NCBI GenBank assembly: GCA_964646605.1
Contig: CAZYEX010000079.1
Location: forward strand, 1 to 40,228
Origin: SBAX01 sp964646605
Lineage (GTDB): Bacteria; Planctomycetota; Phycisphaerae; UBA1845
Length of the DNA stretch: 40,228 bases
Direction: 5' to 3'
Below, piece by piece: positions 6,002 to 14,653 of this stretch. The notes beneath the pieces are model-generated. The model was not told the DNA's origin and made no database searches. It worked only from the letters and a program-made list of their open reading frames with translations. A program made the position numbers and the translations under genes. Numbering within the stretch: position 1 is the first letter of the stretch; every line of letters begins with the position of its first letter.

Positions 6002-7399
6002 TCAAACGGTCACGGAAACCACGAATCTGCCATCCGGGGTTGGCTCGATACGGATCGCGCCGCCGAGTCGCTCTACGACGGTCTTACATAGCGGCAAGCC
6101 CAGCCCACAATGTGTTCCGGTTGCAGCGCGGGAGGCGTCGCCGCGCCAAAAGGGATCGAAAACCCGTGCCACATCGTCATTCGCGAGTCTACTCCCCGTA
6201 TTCGACACCCGTAGCTGCAGTTTACCGTTCGACCGGCTCCCGTGGATCGTGATCGTTCCGCCGGTATCCACGTATTGCACGGCGTTCTCCAAGACGTTGG
6301 TGAATACGACTTGGAGCTTTTCGGGGTCGGTCTGGATTTGCAGGTCTCCCTCCACTTCCCATTGCACTTTCACTTCTCGCTCGCGGGCGAGTTGATCGTA
6401 GGACCGCCACGCCGTCTGCAAGAGCGCGCCGACATCTGTGGGCTGCGACGCAATGGACTCCTTCCCCGCTTGCAGTCTCGCCATCGCCAACAAGTTCTCC
6501 ATAAGCCGCTGCGTCTGAGTACAAATCCGAAGGCATTCCGACATGACTTGCCGAGAGGTTGCCGAATCTCGTTCGCGCGACAACGCCACTTCGAGAGTGG
6601 ACCTGATTCCGGCCAGCGGCGTGCGAAGCTCATGGGCGACGTTGGCGGTCATCGTCTTTTCGCGGTGGAACGCCGCGTCGAGCCGCTCCAGCAATTCATT
6701 GAGGCGCGTGACGATCGCGGAGAGTTCGCGCGGTGATTCCGTGGGGTCGATCCGCGCGGATAATCGCCCCTCATCGATCAGGCTTATTCTTTTCGCCAAC
6801 CGATCCACCGGTTTGAGCCCGATACCTACGAGCCATGCGAGTACTCCCACCGACGCGAGGGTCGCCGCTACTCCGACAACCATCAACATCACTCGCAGTT
6901 GACCGAGCGACGATGCCACGTCGGCAATGTCGCGCGCCAAAGCCAGCGTCAGGTGTTCACGTTGGGTGGGCGGAGGAGCTTCGTCGTCCAGTCGCGGCGT
7001 GAATTGCAAGGTGACCATTCTGCCGGGCGCGTTCCCCGGAAGATCCAGCGGGCGGATCACGGGCTCCTCCGCGGGAATCTGCTCACGAGGGAGATTTTCC
7101 ATTCCCAGCCGAGGTGATTTTTCGACGGTGGTTCCATCCTCGCGCCATACTTGAAAATACTCCGGAAGGTCCGTCCGTTGGAATTCGCCCATCTCGTCTT
7201 CGGTGAACTCCAGCACAATCTCATCACCGTTTTGTTCGACCAACGCCGACAGGGTCGCGGCCTTTTCACGAAGGGCCTTGTCGAATTCGCGAAGAAGCGA
7301 CGCTCGGATCATGGCATAGAGGGTTGTCCCCGCCACGACCAAAACGATCGCGGTTCCCGCCCCCGTGCCGATCAGCAGTCTGCGGCGAAGGGAGGTCAT
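6002..7399 (-). CDS. Two-component sensor histidine kinase
   Basis: A 465-residue membrane kinase with EnvZ/CusS-like layout: a first transmembrane helix at about 8-30, a periplasmic domain of about 140 residues, a second helix at about 168-192, a HAMP segment, the dimerisation H-box NVAHELRTPL with phospho-acceptor His256, an N-box VFTNVLENAVQY (Asn372) and G-boxes near VFDPFWRGD and CGLGLPLC. The start codon overlaps the stop of the response-regulator gene by one base (TGATG), so the pair is translationally coupled. It presumably senses an envelope or metal stress and phosphorylates the regulator; the nearby PepSY-like and other secreted genes are plausible targets. The signal is unknown. 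Confidence 0.92.
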   Translation of the reverse strand: MTSLRRRLLIGTGAGTAIVLVVAGTTLYAMIRASLLREFDKALREKAATLSALVEQNGDEIVLEFTEDEMGEFQRTDLPEYFQVWREDGTTVEKSPRLGMENLPREQIPAEEPVIRPLDLPGNAPGRMVTLQFTPRLDDEAPPPTQREHLTLALARDIADVASSLGQLRVMLMVVGVAATLASVGVLAWLVGIGLKPVDRLAKRISLIDEGRLSARIDPTESPRELSAIVTRLNELLERLDAAFHREKTMTANVAHELRTPLAGIRSTLEVALSRERDSATSRQVMSECLRICTQTQRLMENLLAMARLQAGKESIASQPTDVGALLQTAWRSYDQLAREREVKVQWEVEGDLQIQTDPEKLQVVFTNVLENAVQYVDTGGTITIHGSRSNGKLQLRVSNTGSRLANDDVARVFDPFWRGDASRAATGTHCGLGLPLCKTVVERLGGAIRIEPTPDGRFVVSVTV

Positions 7400-8073
7400 C
7401 AGCGCGCCTCCCCGAGGCGGTAGCCGTGGCCGCGGTGGGTGTGAATCAGTTTCGGAAGGTTCGGTGTTTCGAGTTTCTTGCGAAGGTACCCGACATACAC
7501 GTCCACGACGTTGCTGTCAGCCTCGGAATGGAACTCGTACAGGTGCTCCCAGATTTCGGACCGCGAGACGACCTCCCCCGCCCGCAAGGCTAGGAATTCC
7601 AGCAACACATATTCGCGCGCGGTTAGGTCGATCGCCTCATCGCCGCGACGAACGGATCGCGCCGAAGTGTTGAGTTCAAGGTCCTGAACGCGGATCACCG
7701 GGTCCGGTTTCTCGTACTTTCGTCGCGTCAACGCCCGAACCCGGGCGAGCAACTCCTGGAACGCGAAGGGCTTGATGAGGTAATCATCGGCGCCTAAGTC
7801 GAGGCCGGTCACGCGATCCTCGACCGTATCTCTTGCGGTGAGAAGCAGAACCGGCGTTTGACGGCCCTCCTTTCGGACTCTCTTGAGGATCGAAAGGCCG
7901 TCAACCTTGGGCAGCATGATGTCGAGAACGATGGCATCGTAATCATTCGAGCGCGCATACCACAGCCCCTCATCGCCCTCGGCCGACGAGTCCACGGCAT
8001 AGCCCGCTTCGCGTAGTCCCTGCACCATGGACTTCCGCAGCGGCTCGTAATCCTCGACCACCAGAAGGCGCAT
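7399..8073 (-). CDS. OmpR/PhoB-family response regulator
   Basis: A 224-residue protein of standard length. The receiver domain has acidic residues near VVEDYE, phospho-acceptor Asp51 (AIVLDIMLP), a conserved Thr in LLTARD and Lys in YLIKPF. A winged-helix DNA-binding domain follows (about 125-222), with LTAREYVLLEFL and the C-terminal signature NVVDVYVGYLRKKL...THRGHGYRL. It overlaps the downstream kinase start by one base. The gene lies 69 bp after the large exported protein gene on the same strand, so it may be co-transcribed with the envelope genes or read from its own promoter. Confidence 0.95.
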   Translation of the reverse strand: MRLLVVEDYEPLRKSMVQGLREAGYAVDSSAEGDEGLWYARSNDYDAIVLDIMLPKVDGLSILKRVRKEGRQTPVLLLTARDTVEDRVTGLDLGADDYLIKPFAFQELLARVRALTRRKYEKPDPVIRVQDLELNTSARSVRRGDEAIDLTAREYVLLEFLALRAGEVVSRSEIWEHLYEFHSEADSNVVDVYVGYLRKKLETPNLPKLIHTHRGHGYRLGEAR

Positions 8074-8142
8074 GGCGTTCCACCGTCACCATCGTTGACC
8101 CACGCAAGCGATTTTCCGTCGCACGGCAACCTGCGAGACATC

Positions 8143-10170
8143 CTACTCGATCGTAACCAACTCGATGCGGTCCTCCCCCGTAATCGGTTCCTCTAGAACC
8201 AAGCCGATGCCGGGGGCATAGTATTTGTATTCGTCGATCGCATTGGGACCCAGTGGGTTGGAATCACGAATTTGCACGGTCAAGTACGTGGTTCCATCTC
8301 CCAGTGTGACCGGAACGTCGACGGCGACGACTTCTCCCATGTCTTCAGCGGCTCCCGGGTAGAACTCTTGATGATAGATATCCCCCGCAGCGGGCGACGC
8401 TCTCATCTGGTGTCCCGGCTTGGCAATCACGCCCAGGCCGACCACGTCCTTCCCGGCCTCCCACACCCCTCCGTGGGTGATGTCGATGAAGTTGCCCGTC
8501 TCGCCGTAATTGTAGTCGTCTACTTCCTCGCCCATGTACCAGACGTTACCGGCATCGTCCTGGGCGTACCAATCGAAGGTATCCTCGACGATGACGTCGT
8601 CCAGGAAGGCACGATCCCGAACCACGCGACTGGTAACGCCCATCACAACTCGGGTTTCGGTCAACACCTCGAGAACGATTCGCTCCGTGCCGTCCGTCGT
8701 CTCGCCTTGGTAGGTAAGCACGGTTCCAGGTGTCAGGGGAAAGAACGGGTTGTCGATGGTTGTCGGGTTCGTGAACCGCGCCGCGCTGAAATCCGGAACG
8801 CTGTGGGGGAGGGTAGGCTCCGCTGCGCCGATCTCCGCAAGGATTTCCCAAAGGCGCACAGCGGCATCCATCGCAACGGACGGATCACCGCCGTCGGCCG
8901 CAACCCGGAGATCAGCGAGTTCATTGTTGATGCGATCCACAACGGCGCCGTCCAGGGCGTGCGCGAACCGGTCGCGAATCCACTCGAGGGTGGTGACATC
9001 ACTCGACACCCCGCCAAGATCGCCCGCATCGGCGTCCACCAACAATTGACGAACGAAGAGATCGAAGCGGGCGAGGTCGATCTCCGAAGGGGGTCGGTGA
9101 CGCAATTGGAAATCGAGGGCAGCTCGAGCAACCTGAATCGACGCATGACGCGTGGTCGCCACGTCCTGAGCTTCAGCCGCAACCGTGAGAGCATCGAGCG
9201 CGTCGTTCATCTGGGCTGCGAGCCTTGGGGAAACCTGCCCCTCCTGGTAGGTGTTCCAGGCCGTGGTCATCCGGTCGATGGCGCCCGACACCGCGTCCCA
9301 TCCTTCGGCAGGTGCGGTTGCGAAGATGAGGCCCGCGGCGCTGAAGAGTGTATCGAGCTCCGCCGGAGGAGCCCCAGGCAGGGCATCGGTGGGCACGGCG
9401 AGAGCGAGGGCCTCGGTGTCGCCTCCGCTGGCGGAGTAGAATTCGCCGTAACCGGGGGCGAACGTTTTGTCCGAGTAGGTCCCGTCCGCATGGAGTTCAT
9501 TGGCGATCAGCGCACGATGGACCGGACCTCGCGGTCCGTCCACGGTTTCGGTGACGGACGTGACCACCACTTCTTCAAACACGACACCGTAAACGTTCTC
9601 CGGCCGGAATGCGTCGTCTACCTGCGGGGTTCCAGGCATGATCATCGCCGCCGGCCCGTCCGTGCAGGTAAGCCAGGTGCCATCGGTGGAAACGATGACG
9701 CCGTCCACGTAGTCTTTCACTTCCTCGCCGAGATACCAGACGGCGCCGTCGTCGGCCTGTGCGTAAAAATCGAGGGCGACTTCCTGGATGCGACCATCGA
9801 GATAGGCCATATACTGCGACACCAAGGTTTCCACCTGCTGCCCGCCGCCCAGATCGATGATCCGGGTTTCGGAGAGCAGCGTGGTCTCCGTCCGAAATGG
9901 GAGTCCGTCCACCACGCCGAGAAGTACGACGGAATGCAGCTCGCTGATGGGAAACAGTGGGTTGGTGATGTTGGTGGGATTGGAAAACACGGGCGCGTCC
10001 AGATCCACTCGACTACTGGCCGGGGCGATGGGAAGCGGAATATCCGCATCCGGCGTAGCCGTTTGGCAATCGCTTTGGTTAGGCGGCGCCACCGGACACC
10101 CCGTTTCGAAGACGATCAAGCACACCCAAAAAGTAAGTTGTGACAGTTTGCGGGTTCGAATCACTTGCAT
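8143..10170 (-). CDS. Large exported protein with internally duplicated domain
   Basis: I start at ATG 10170, 8 bases after AAGGAG; the frame extends upstream to 10233 without a good ribosome site. The 675-residue product begins with a signal peptide ending VFETGC at Cys25. This is a possible lipidation site, but Glu at -3 is atypical. Two related domains bracket a helical middle. The N-terminal copy has FSNPTNITNPLFPIS and DFYAQADDGAVWYLGEEV; the C-terminal copy has FTNPTTIDNPFFPLT and DWYAQDDAGNVWYMGEEV, ending in YYAPGIGLVLEEP. The middle (about 265-440) is Ala-rich and helical. I know no function for this family. Its place upstream of a two-component system suggests an envelope role. Confidence 0.85.
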   Translation of the reverse strand: MQVIRTRKLSQLTFWVCLIVFETGCPVAPPNQSDCQTATPDADIPLPIAPASSRVDLDAPVFSNPTNITNPLFPISELHSVVLLGVVDGLPFRTETTLLSETRIIDLGGGQQVETLVSQYMAYLDGRIQEVALDFYAQADDGAVWYLGEEVKDYVDGVIVSTDGTWLTCTDGPAAMIMPGTPQVDDAFRPENVYGVVFEEVVVTSVTETVDGPRGPVHRALIANELHADGTYSDKTFAPGYGEFYSASGGDTEALALAVPTDALPGAPPAELDTLFSAAGLIFATAPAEGWDAVSGAIDRMTTAWNTYQEGQVSPRLAAQMNDALDALTVAAEAQDVATTRHASIQVARAALDFQLRHRPPSEIDLARFDLFVRQLLVDADAGDLGGVSSDVTTLEWIRDRFAHALDGAVVDRINNELADLRVAADGGDPSVAMDAAVRLWEILAEIGAAEPTLPHSVPDFSAARFTNPTTIDNPFFPLTPGTVLTYQGETTDGTERIVLEVLTETRVVMGVTSRVVRDRAFLDDVIVEDTFDWYAQDDAGNVWYMGEEVDDYNYGETGNFIDITHGGVWEAGKDVVGLGVIAKPGHQMRASPAAGDIYHQEFYPGAAEDMGEVVAVDVPVTLGDGTTYLTVQIRDSNPLGPNAIDEYKYYAPGIGLVLEEPITGEDRIELVTIE

Positions 10171-10205
10171 ATTTCGAGCTCCTTGTAACTGATCGATCCT
10201 TGAGG

Positions 10206-10318
10206 TCAGGTTAATCGTGGATGATGTCCACAAATCTCAACCCGGTCGCCCATGTCAAGGCTAACAATGAACACCAGCCCCACGCCTGGCGCGCAAGGCT
10301 TGTGCTCCTCGTAGCTTG
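10206..10318 (-). pseudogene. Remnant C-terminus of a further copy of the duplicated domain
   Basis: The translation YEEHKPCAPGVGLVF...GDRVEI aligns with DEYKYYAPGIGLVLEEP...EDRIEL at the end of the gene at 8143, giving a shared pattern xEx-K-xxAPGxGLV...DRxE. Nothing upstream in this frame continues the domain and there is no start codon, so it is a decayed tail. It fills most of the gap between the exported-protein gene and the fibronectin-like gene. It indicates a past tandem duplication or gene loss here. Confidence 0.6.
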
Positions 10319-10333
10319 GACGCGGCCCGACGG

Positions 10334-11113
10334 CTACTGGGTCGTGAACTCGCTTGAGGAGAGCGTCTGGTTCCCACTTTCCTCGATCGCCAGGACTTCC
10401 CAGAAGTAGTGCGTCGCCGGTTCGAGGAACTCGTTGGGAACCGTCATGCTCGTGACGGACGCGGGGACGTAGATGCTCAGGCCCCGCTTTCCGATCGCGT
10501 GGGGATGCGGTTCCTCGTCGACCTCGACGATGAGTTGGTAGCGGATGATGGTGACGTCGTCCCCGGTGATCGTCTGGGTCACCGGGCTCCAACTGACCAC
10601 TAGATTGCTCGGAGGGACGGTGGCCCCTTCCGCAGGGAACAGAAGCACGGGACCGGCGGGGATGTTGTGGGTCAGCAGGGCCGTCCCGGTCGTTCGCATC
10701 CCGTCCACCGTGGGGCCTTCGATCGTGTACTCCCCCGCAGGAAGGTTGGCCAGCAGTTCGTCGATCGGCACCTCCGCGTTTTCCGGTTCCACCGTCTCGA
10801 AGAACAGCTCTGTAAGACCCAGTGTGCGCAGCGTTCCACGACCTTCGATGGTGAGGACCAAACCACCGGGGCCCGTCACGTGCAGCCGCTCCCAGCCTTC
10901 GCCATCGATGGCGCCCTGGAACCCCGTGTCCTCATCCGTGGCGTTGTGCTCGATATTCAACTTGGCTTCCTTAAGGGGGATCGTCTCTCTGCGGCCCATC
11001 CACGTCCCTTTCGTGAGATCGAGGCGTCCGCCTAGGCCTAGGAATATGAGGCATCCCAGTACCGCCGAAATCCTGTGCAGGCTTCTCTTCTTTCCAATCC
11101 TGTCGCTTGCCAT
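10334..11113 (-). CDS. Secreted protein with fibronectin type III-like domain
   Basis: A 259-residue product with start ATG 11113, 7 bases after AAGGAG. The N-terminus carries a hydrophobic segment, RISAVLGCLIFLGLGG, likely a signal peptide without a clear lipobox. After a beta-rich region, the C-terminal ~90 residues form a fibronectin-like sandwich: PVLLFPAEGATVPPSNLVVSW, then DVTIIRYQLIVEVDE, then FLEPATHYFWEVLAIEESGNQ. Such domains usually mediate protein or surface contacts. The gene belongs to a run of secreted-protein genes on the same strand upstream of the two-component system. No enzymatic motif is visible. Confidence 0.75.
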   Translation of the reverse strand: MASDRIGKKRSLHRISAVLGCLIFLGLGGRLDLTKGTWMGRRETIPLKEAKLNIEHNATDEDTGFQGAIDGEGWERLHVTGPGGLVLTIEGRGTLRTLGLTELFFETVEPENAEVPIDELLANLPAGEYTIEGPTVDGMRTTGTALLTHNIPAGPVLLFPAEGATVPPSNLVVSWSPVTQTITGDDVTIIRYQLIVEVDEEPHPHAIGKRGLSIYVPASVTSMTVPNEFLEPATHYFWEVLAIEESGNQTLSSSEFTTQ

Positions 11114-11258
11114 GTTTGGCTCCTTATGAATCGTCCGGTTACCCGTTCTGTACACTTCATCGATCCACGTCCGCCGTGAGTCCACCGTCACGGGGGAATA
11201 CCTCGACCCATCCGGGATCGAGGACCAGACTCGCGAGCTCGGCGTCCTAGCGGCCGAG

Positions 11259-11783
11259 CTATTTGTCGTTTCCTTCGTCCTCATCCTTGTCCCGATTGTC
11301 GTCGCCCTCTTCATGGAAGCGCCGGCCATCGGGGGTAAGGATCATCTCCCGCCCCTTGTCGTCTTTCTTGAAATGCACTTCGTACATCACGATGGTCTTT
11401 TTTTCCCACATCAGCTTGGCGTCCTTGCCTGCTTCCTTTTCGGCCTCGGCGCGGGCTGGCGCCGGCACTTTCTGGGCGGCAAGGACCTCCTCGATCTCCA
11501 CCAGATCGCCGGTCTCGGTGACCAGCGCGTCGACGTTGCCGTCGGGACCTTTCCATGATGCTTCGTAGAACTTGTGCCCGTGCTCGATCTCCTCGGCGAA
11601 CTCCGTGATCGCCGCCCCGCCGGCCAGCTTCTTGAGCGCTGCTAAGGCCGCAGCCGGCACCTCCGCCTCCTTGATCGACCGCTCCTGTTCCGCGGCCTCT
11701 TTCTTGTCCTGAGCCCCAACGAGAACGCCCGCGACGAGAATCGCGGATGCAGCACAAAGAACCGAAAGACCCTTGCGTTTCAT
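11259..11783 (-). CDS. Secreted PepSY-like protein
   Basis: A 174-residue protein with a good ribosome site (AAGGAG, 6 to 7 bases before ATG 11783) and a signal peptide, VLCAASAILVAGVLVGA. Two PepSY-like units follow. In the first, VPAAALAALKKLAGGAAITEF leads into EIEHGHKFYEASWKGPDGNVDALVTETGDLVE; the second, shorter unit includes YEVHFKKDDKGREMILTPDGR. Both show the pattern 'yev.....G....v.v...G.vl'. The tail is highly acidic (GDDNRDKDEDEGND). PepSY-domain proteins are often encoded with OmpR-type two-component pairs, which matches the genes downstream. A role in envelope sensing is therefore likely but unproven. Confidence 0.8.
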   Translation of the reverse strand: MKRKGLSVLCAASAILVAGVLVGAQDKKEAAEQERSIKEAEVPAAALAALKKLAGGAAITEFAEEIEHGHKFYEASWKGPDGNVDALVTETGDLVEIEEVLAAQKVPAPARAEAEKEAGKDAKLMWEKKTIVMYEVHFKKDDKGREMILTPDGRRFHEEGDDNRDKDEDEGNDK

Positions 11784-12051
11784 ACGTCGCTCCTTCGTTG
11801 TTCAACTACGCCCATGAGGCCGCGTGCTCCAGCAACGCGCCTTCTACGGAGAGCATACACCAAGGAAGATGAGAATCTCGTGAGAAACGCGACGGACGAT
11901 CGAAAACGGCCCCGATCACGGGGCGTCGTCGCACTCTCCGCCCGCGTCAGGGGTCGAGGGAAGGGGAAACGGTCCACGGCCGGTTTTCAACTCCGCGGCC
12001 CAAGGAGGCCGATTCTTGGTCCCGGGTCGGATGGGTTTTTTCTGAACGTGC
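11784..12051. other. Divergent intergenic region
   Basis: About 400 bp separate the minus-strand PepSY-like gene from the plus-strand lipoprotein gene at 12187. Apart from the promoter described at 12052-12080, no credible gene is visible. A short T-run at 12035-12041 is not preceded by a clear hairpin. Promoters for the minus-strand envelope cluster should lie here, but I could not identify a convincing pair of boxes. Confidence 0.4.
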
Positions 12052-12080
12052 TTGACGCGCGGGGATCGCCCCGGTACCCT
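12052..12080 (+). promoter_or_regulatory. Candidate sigma-70 promoter for the lipoprotein gene
   Basis: TTGACG (12052-12057), a 17-base spacer and TACCCT (12075-12080) resemble a sigma-70 promoter, with 4 of 6 matches in the -10. Transcription would begin near 12087, giving a leader of about 100 bases before ATG 12187. The spacing is ideal, but the -10 is only moderate. Confidence 0.45.
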
Positions 12081-12186
12081 AACAACGTCCGAAATTGAGA
12101 CCCGCGCGGCGGGGATCGCGGACCGAGGAATCTGCCTCCCGCTGCGGCGACGAGGGAAGCGGAGCGTTGCAAAAAAGGAGCGAGTG

Positions 12187-12777
12187 ATGCGGCGTGGTTC
12201 GTTGTGGACGTTGGGATTGATCGTGTCGGCCGGTGGATGCGCCGCGCCTGCGCGGGAGATGGGGCCGCCCAAGAAACCGAGTCCGGCGGCGGAGATGAAA
12301 AACCTGGAAAAGATGGTCGGCACGTGGAACTGGAAAGGGGAGATGGTGTCTCCATCGAAGGAAGAAATGATGAAGCACATGCCGTCTGGGTCGAAGGAAC
12401 CGCAGACGACTTTTGCGGGAACTGGAAAGGGGGAAATTATGCTCGGTGGCACGGCGCTCCACTCGACCGGAACCTTTGACATGGGCGAAGGTCAAATGAT
12501 GACCTACGAGGAGTACATGTGGTGGGACGCCAAGGCGGGCAAGTATCGAAATTGGTCTATCTCGGATTGGGGCGAAATAGGGTCGGGATGGACTACGGCC
12601 TGCAAAGATTGCGACGGATTCTGCAGCAAGGCCGATGCGATCGACGCTCAAGGCAACAAGAAGCGCTTCGAGGGCTGCATGAAGTTCGTGGATAAGGACA
12701 CAATGGAATGGTGCTTCACGGAGATCGGCCCGATGGGCAAAATGACAATGAAAGGCACCTCCAAACGGCAGAAGTAA
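12187..12777 (+). CDS. DUF1579-like lipoprotein
   Basis: A 196-residue product. ATG 12187 follows AAAGGAG at a suitable distance; the frame extends upstream to 12052 only through promoter sequence. The signal peptide ends in a lipobox, VSAGGC, so the mature protein would be membrane-anchored. The rest matches the DUF1579 pattern: EMKNLEKMVGTWNWKGEM near the start, a central LGGTALHSTGTFDMGEGQMMTYEEYMWWD region split by glycines, and a C-terminal strand set ending EIGPMGKMTMKGTSK. The family forms a small beta-barrel of unknown ligand. It lies divergent to the envelope cluster and convergent with the gene at 12847. Confidence 0.7.
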   Translation: MRRGSLWTLGLIVSAGGCAAPAREMGPPKKPSPAAEMKNLEKMVGTWNWKGEMVSPSKEEMMKHMPSGSKEPQTTFAGTGKGEIMLGGTALHSTGTFDMGEGQMMTYEEYMWWDAKAGKYRNWSISDWGEIGSGWTTACKDCDGFCSKADAIDAQGNKKRFEGCMKFVDKDTMEWCFTEIGPMGKMTMKGTSKRQK

Positions 12778-12780
12778 GCT

Positions 12781-12845
12781 CGTTCATCGCTGGTGGACAG
12801 GGGGCGGCGGGTGGGCGACCGTCGCTCCCTCCGCCGCTATGAACG
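12781..12845. terminator. Nested inverted repeat between convergent genes
   Basis: The outer arms CGTTCAT (12781-12787) and ATGAACG (12839-12845) and inner arms GCGGCGG (12804-12810) and CCGCCGC (12831-12837) can form one nested stem. It occupies almost the whole 69-bp gap between the convergent genes ending at 12777 and 12847. There is no T-run, so termination is inferred from position and symmetry. Confidence 0.5.
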
Positions 12846-12846
12846 A

Positions 12847-14625
12847 CTACCAGAGAAACGGAAAGGGCGGGGCAACCGCGGGAATGTCCAAGCTCTCGCC
12901 GACGGTAGGCGGGCTTACCGGGGCGAGTCCTCCGTTGCCGTCGACGCACAAGAAGCGATAGTGGGGATCCTCGAGCGCGGCGGGACAGCGCACACGAAAG
13001 CGTCTGAATCCCGCGGGGCCGGAGTCCATCGCGTCAACGGCGAACAAAGCGGTTTGCCATGTTCGGGCGACCGGCGGTGCGTCGTTGGAGGTGAGGAAGA
13101 CGTTCTCGAACATGTGCGTCAAAAATGGTTTGCCGAGGGTTTCCAGGTCAAACGTGCGCTCGTCGATCCGCGTCCAACGCAAGGGACGCCCGCCTAGCTG
13201 CATGGGCCAGGCACGAACGTTGACTTCGCCGCGATCGACGGCCCAGACGGCAAGGGCCAACGCGGTCACCATATCGCTCGGCGCTTGCAAGAGGAAGATG
13301 TCGCGGCGGCCCAGCGCCGGATCGCCCAAGTCGGCCGCGAGTAGGGATTCCCGCGACTGAGCGGCGAGGTAATGGACTGTCGCGCCGGCGAAGAGGAGGG
13401 AAAGCGGCGAGACGACAAGGACGCCGACCGCGATGAGAGCCGGAAGAAACTTACGCGGGCGAGCGATAGACTCGGCGGCGCGACGCTCCCATACGCTGGT
13501 AAGGAACAGCCCAAGCAACGCCGCCGCGCCGATCGAGGACTGGAAAAGCAGCCGATCTGAGGTGGGCGGTGCCCCTTGCGGAAGAAGAGTCACCGCGATC
13601 CAAGCGATCCAGAACCACGTCGACGGGAATCCTTTGACATGGTTCCAGATCGTTCGGCAGAGCACGACTCCGGGAACGAGGCAAAGCAGTGCGGCCGGGA
13701 GGGCGTATTGCGGTTGGAGCGAGAGAAAATCGGTCGGGAACATCCCAATAAAACTCATGGGGGCGATGGCGCCGAGGGTGAACAAGCGCTCCGCGTACGC
13801 CAGCGGGTGTTGCCAGGGCATGGGATAAAACGTTGTGTTCGTGCCGAAGCCCGCGCTGACAAAGAGCGTAAGATGAGCGAGGGCCAGTGCCGCGCAGACG
13901 AACGTTGCGGTCCAAACCCATCGAGCAGGCGCCAGCGCCGCTGAGGTGCGGCGCAGTCCGTGCAAGTAAACAACGATGAGCACAAAGGCGGCGACACCGG
14001 ACTCTTTCGAGAGACAAGCCAGAACACCCAGGAATACCGCAGCGGTTAAGGCCATCCAACGGCCGTTGCCGGAAAATCGGCTGAGGATGAGGATCGCCCC
14101 GACCAGAAAAACGGTTTCGACCAGGCTGTTGCGGTTGGCGGGCCAGCCCACCGGCAAGAGTGAGCTGTCCATGGCCCCAAAGATCAACAGCGCCGCGAGA
14201 GCGGCCGTCTCGGAGAGTCCCAGCGACTTGTACAAGTTGTACGTGAGGACGAGCAGGGCCACGTACCAAACGAGGCTGGTCAAGTGATACCCAAGTGCCC
14301 ATCCGCCGAACATCGCATGGTCGAGCCAAAGAGTCATGCTCGTGAGCGGTCGGAAGAAGCGCCCCTTCCAATCGTTCGAACTCCACCATGGAAAAGCGCC
14401 GCTTTCAAAGGTCGAGTCGGGGGGGCGGGGAGTTTCGCCGAAATCGTAGAGGCTCCAGGGACGCATGGTCGGGTGGTCCGCGAGCCCTTGCAGGATAAGC
14501 TGCTGACTGTAGTCGTCGGCGAAGAACCCCATATTCAGTGTGGGAACGTGCAGGACAAGTCCGAACAGAATCACGGCAACCAGGCGCCACCTACGGAGTC
14601 GAAAAGTTGGCAGTAGGTTCGTCAT
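12847..14625 (-). CDS. Multi-spanning membrane protein, GT-C glycosyltransferase-like
   Basis: A 592-residue protein with about ten to twelve hydrophobic segments in the first 420 residues and a soluble C-terminal ~170 residues. The first extracytoplasmic loop, after helix one, carries GFFADDYSQQ. This places an Asp pair where GT-C enzymes (PMT/ArnT type, using lipid-linked sugars) have their catalytic acid. KGRFFRPLTSMTLWLDHAMFG and GYHLTSLVWYVALLVL match the 'RPL...l..ld...fg....gyHl.n...h' pattern of this broad group. It begins 29 bp after the rtcB stop on the same strand, so it may be read from that operon. The substrate is unknown. Confidence 0.7.
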   Translation of the reverse strand: MTNLLPTFRLRRWRLVAVILFGLVLHVPTLNMGFFADDYSQQLILQGLADHPTMRPWSLYDFGETPRPPDSTFESGAFPWWSSNDWKGRFFRPLTSMTLWLDHAMFGGWALGYHLTSLVWYVALLVLTYNLYKSLGLSETAALAALLIFGAMDSSLLPVGWPANRNSLVETVFLVGAILILSRFSGNGRWMALTAAVFLGVLACLSKESGVAAFVLIVVYLHGLRRTSAALAPARWVWTATFVCAALALAHLTLFVSAGFGTNTTFYPMPWQHPLAYAERLFTLGAIAPMSFIGMFPTDFLSLQPQYALPAALLCLVPGVVLCRTIWNHVKGFPSTWFWIAWIAVTLLPQGAPPTSDRLLFQSSIGAAALLGLFLTSVWERRAAESIARPRKFLPALIAVGVLVVSPLSLLFAGATVHYLAAQSRESLLAADLGDPALGRRDIFLLQAPSDMVTALALAVWAVDRGEVNVRAWPMQLGGRPLRWTRIDERTFDLETLGKPFLTHMFENVFLTSNDAPPVARTWQTALFAVDAMDSGPAGFRRFRVRCPAALEDPHYRFLCVDGNGGLAPVSPPTVGESLDIPAVAPPFPFLW

Positions 14626-14653
14626 GGTTCACGCCGCAAATCGCGGAACGGTG

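Noticed and set aside
5781..6395. Open frame reading GLEPKTYGLKGRCSTIELH across the tRNA
   Set aside because: The peptide is the antisense translation of tRNA-Lys, a known spurious signature, and the rest is antisense to the histidine kinase.
8272..10143. 623-codon open frame on the plus strand
   Set aside because: It is antisense to the well-supported exported-protein gene and has no domain pattern; long antisense frames are common in GC-rich DNA.
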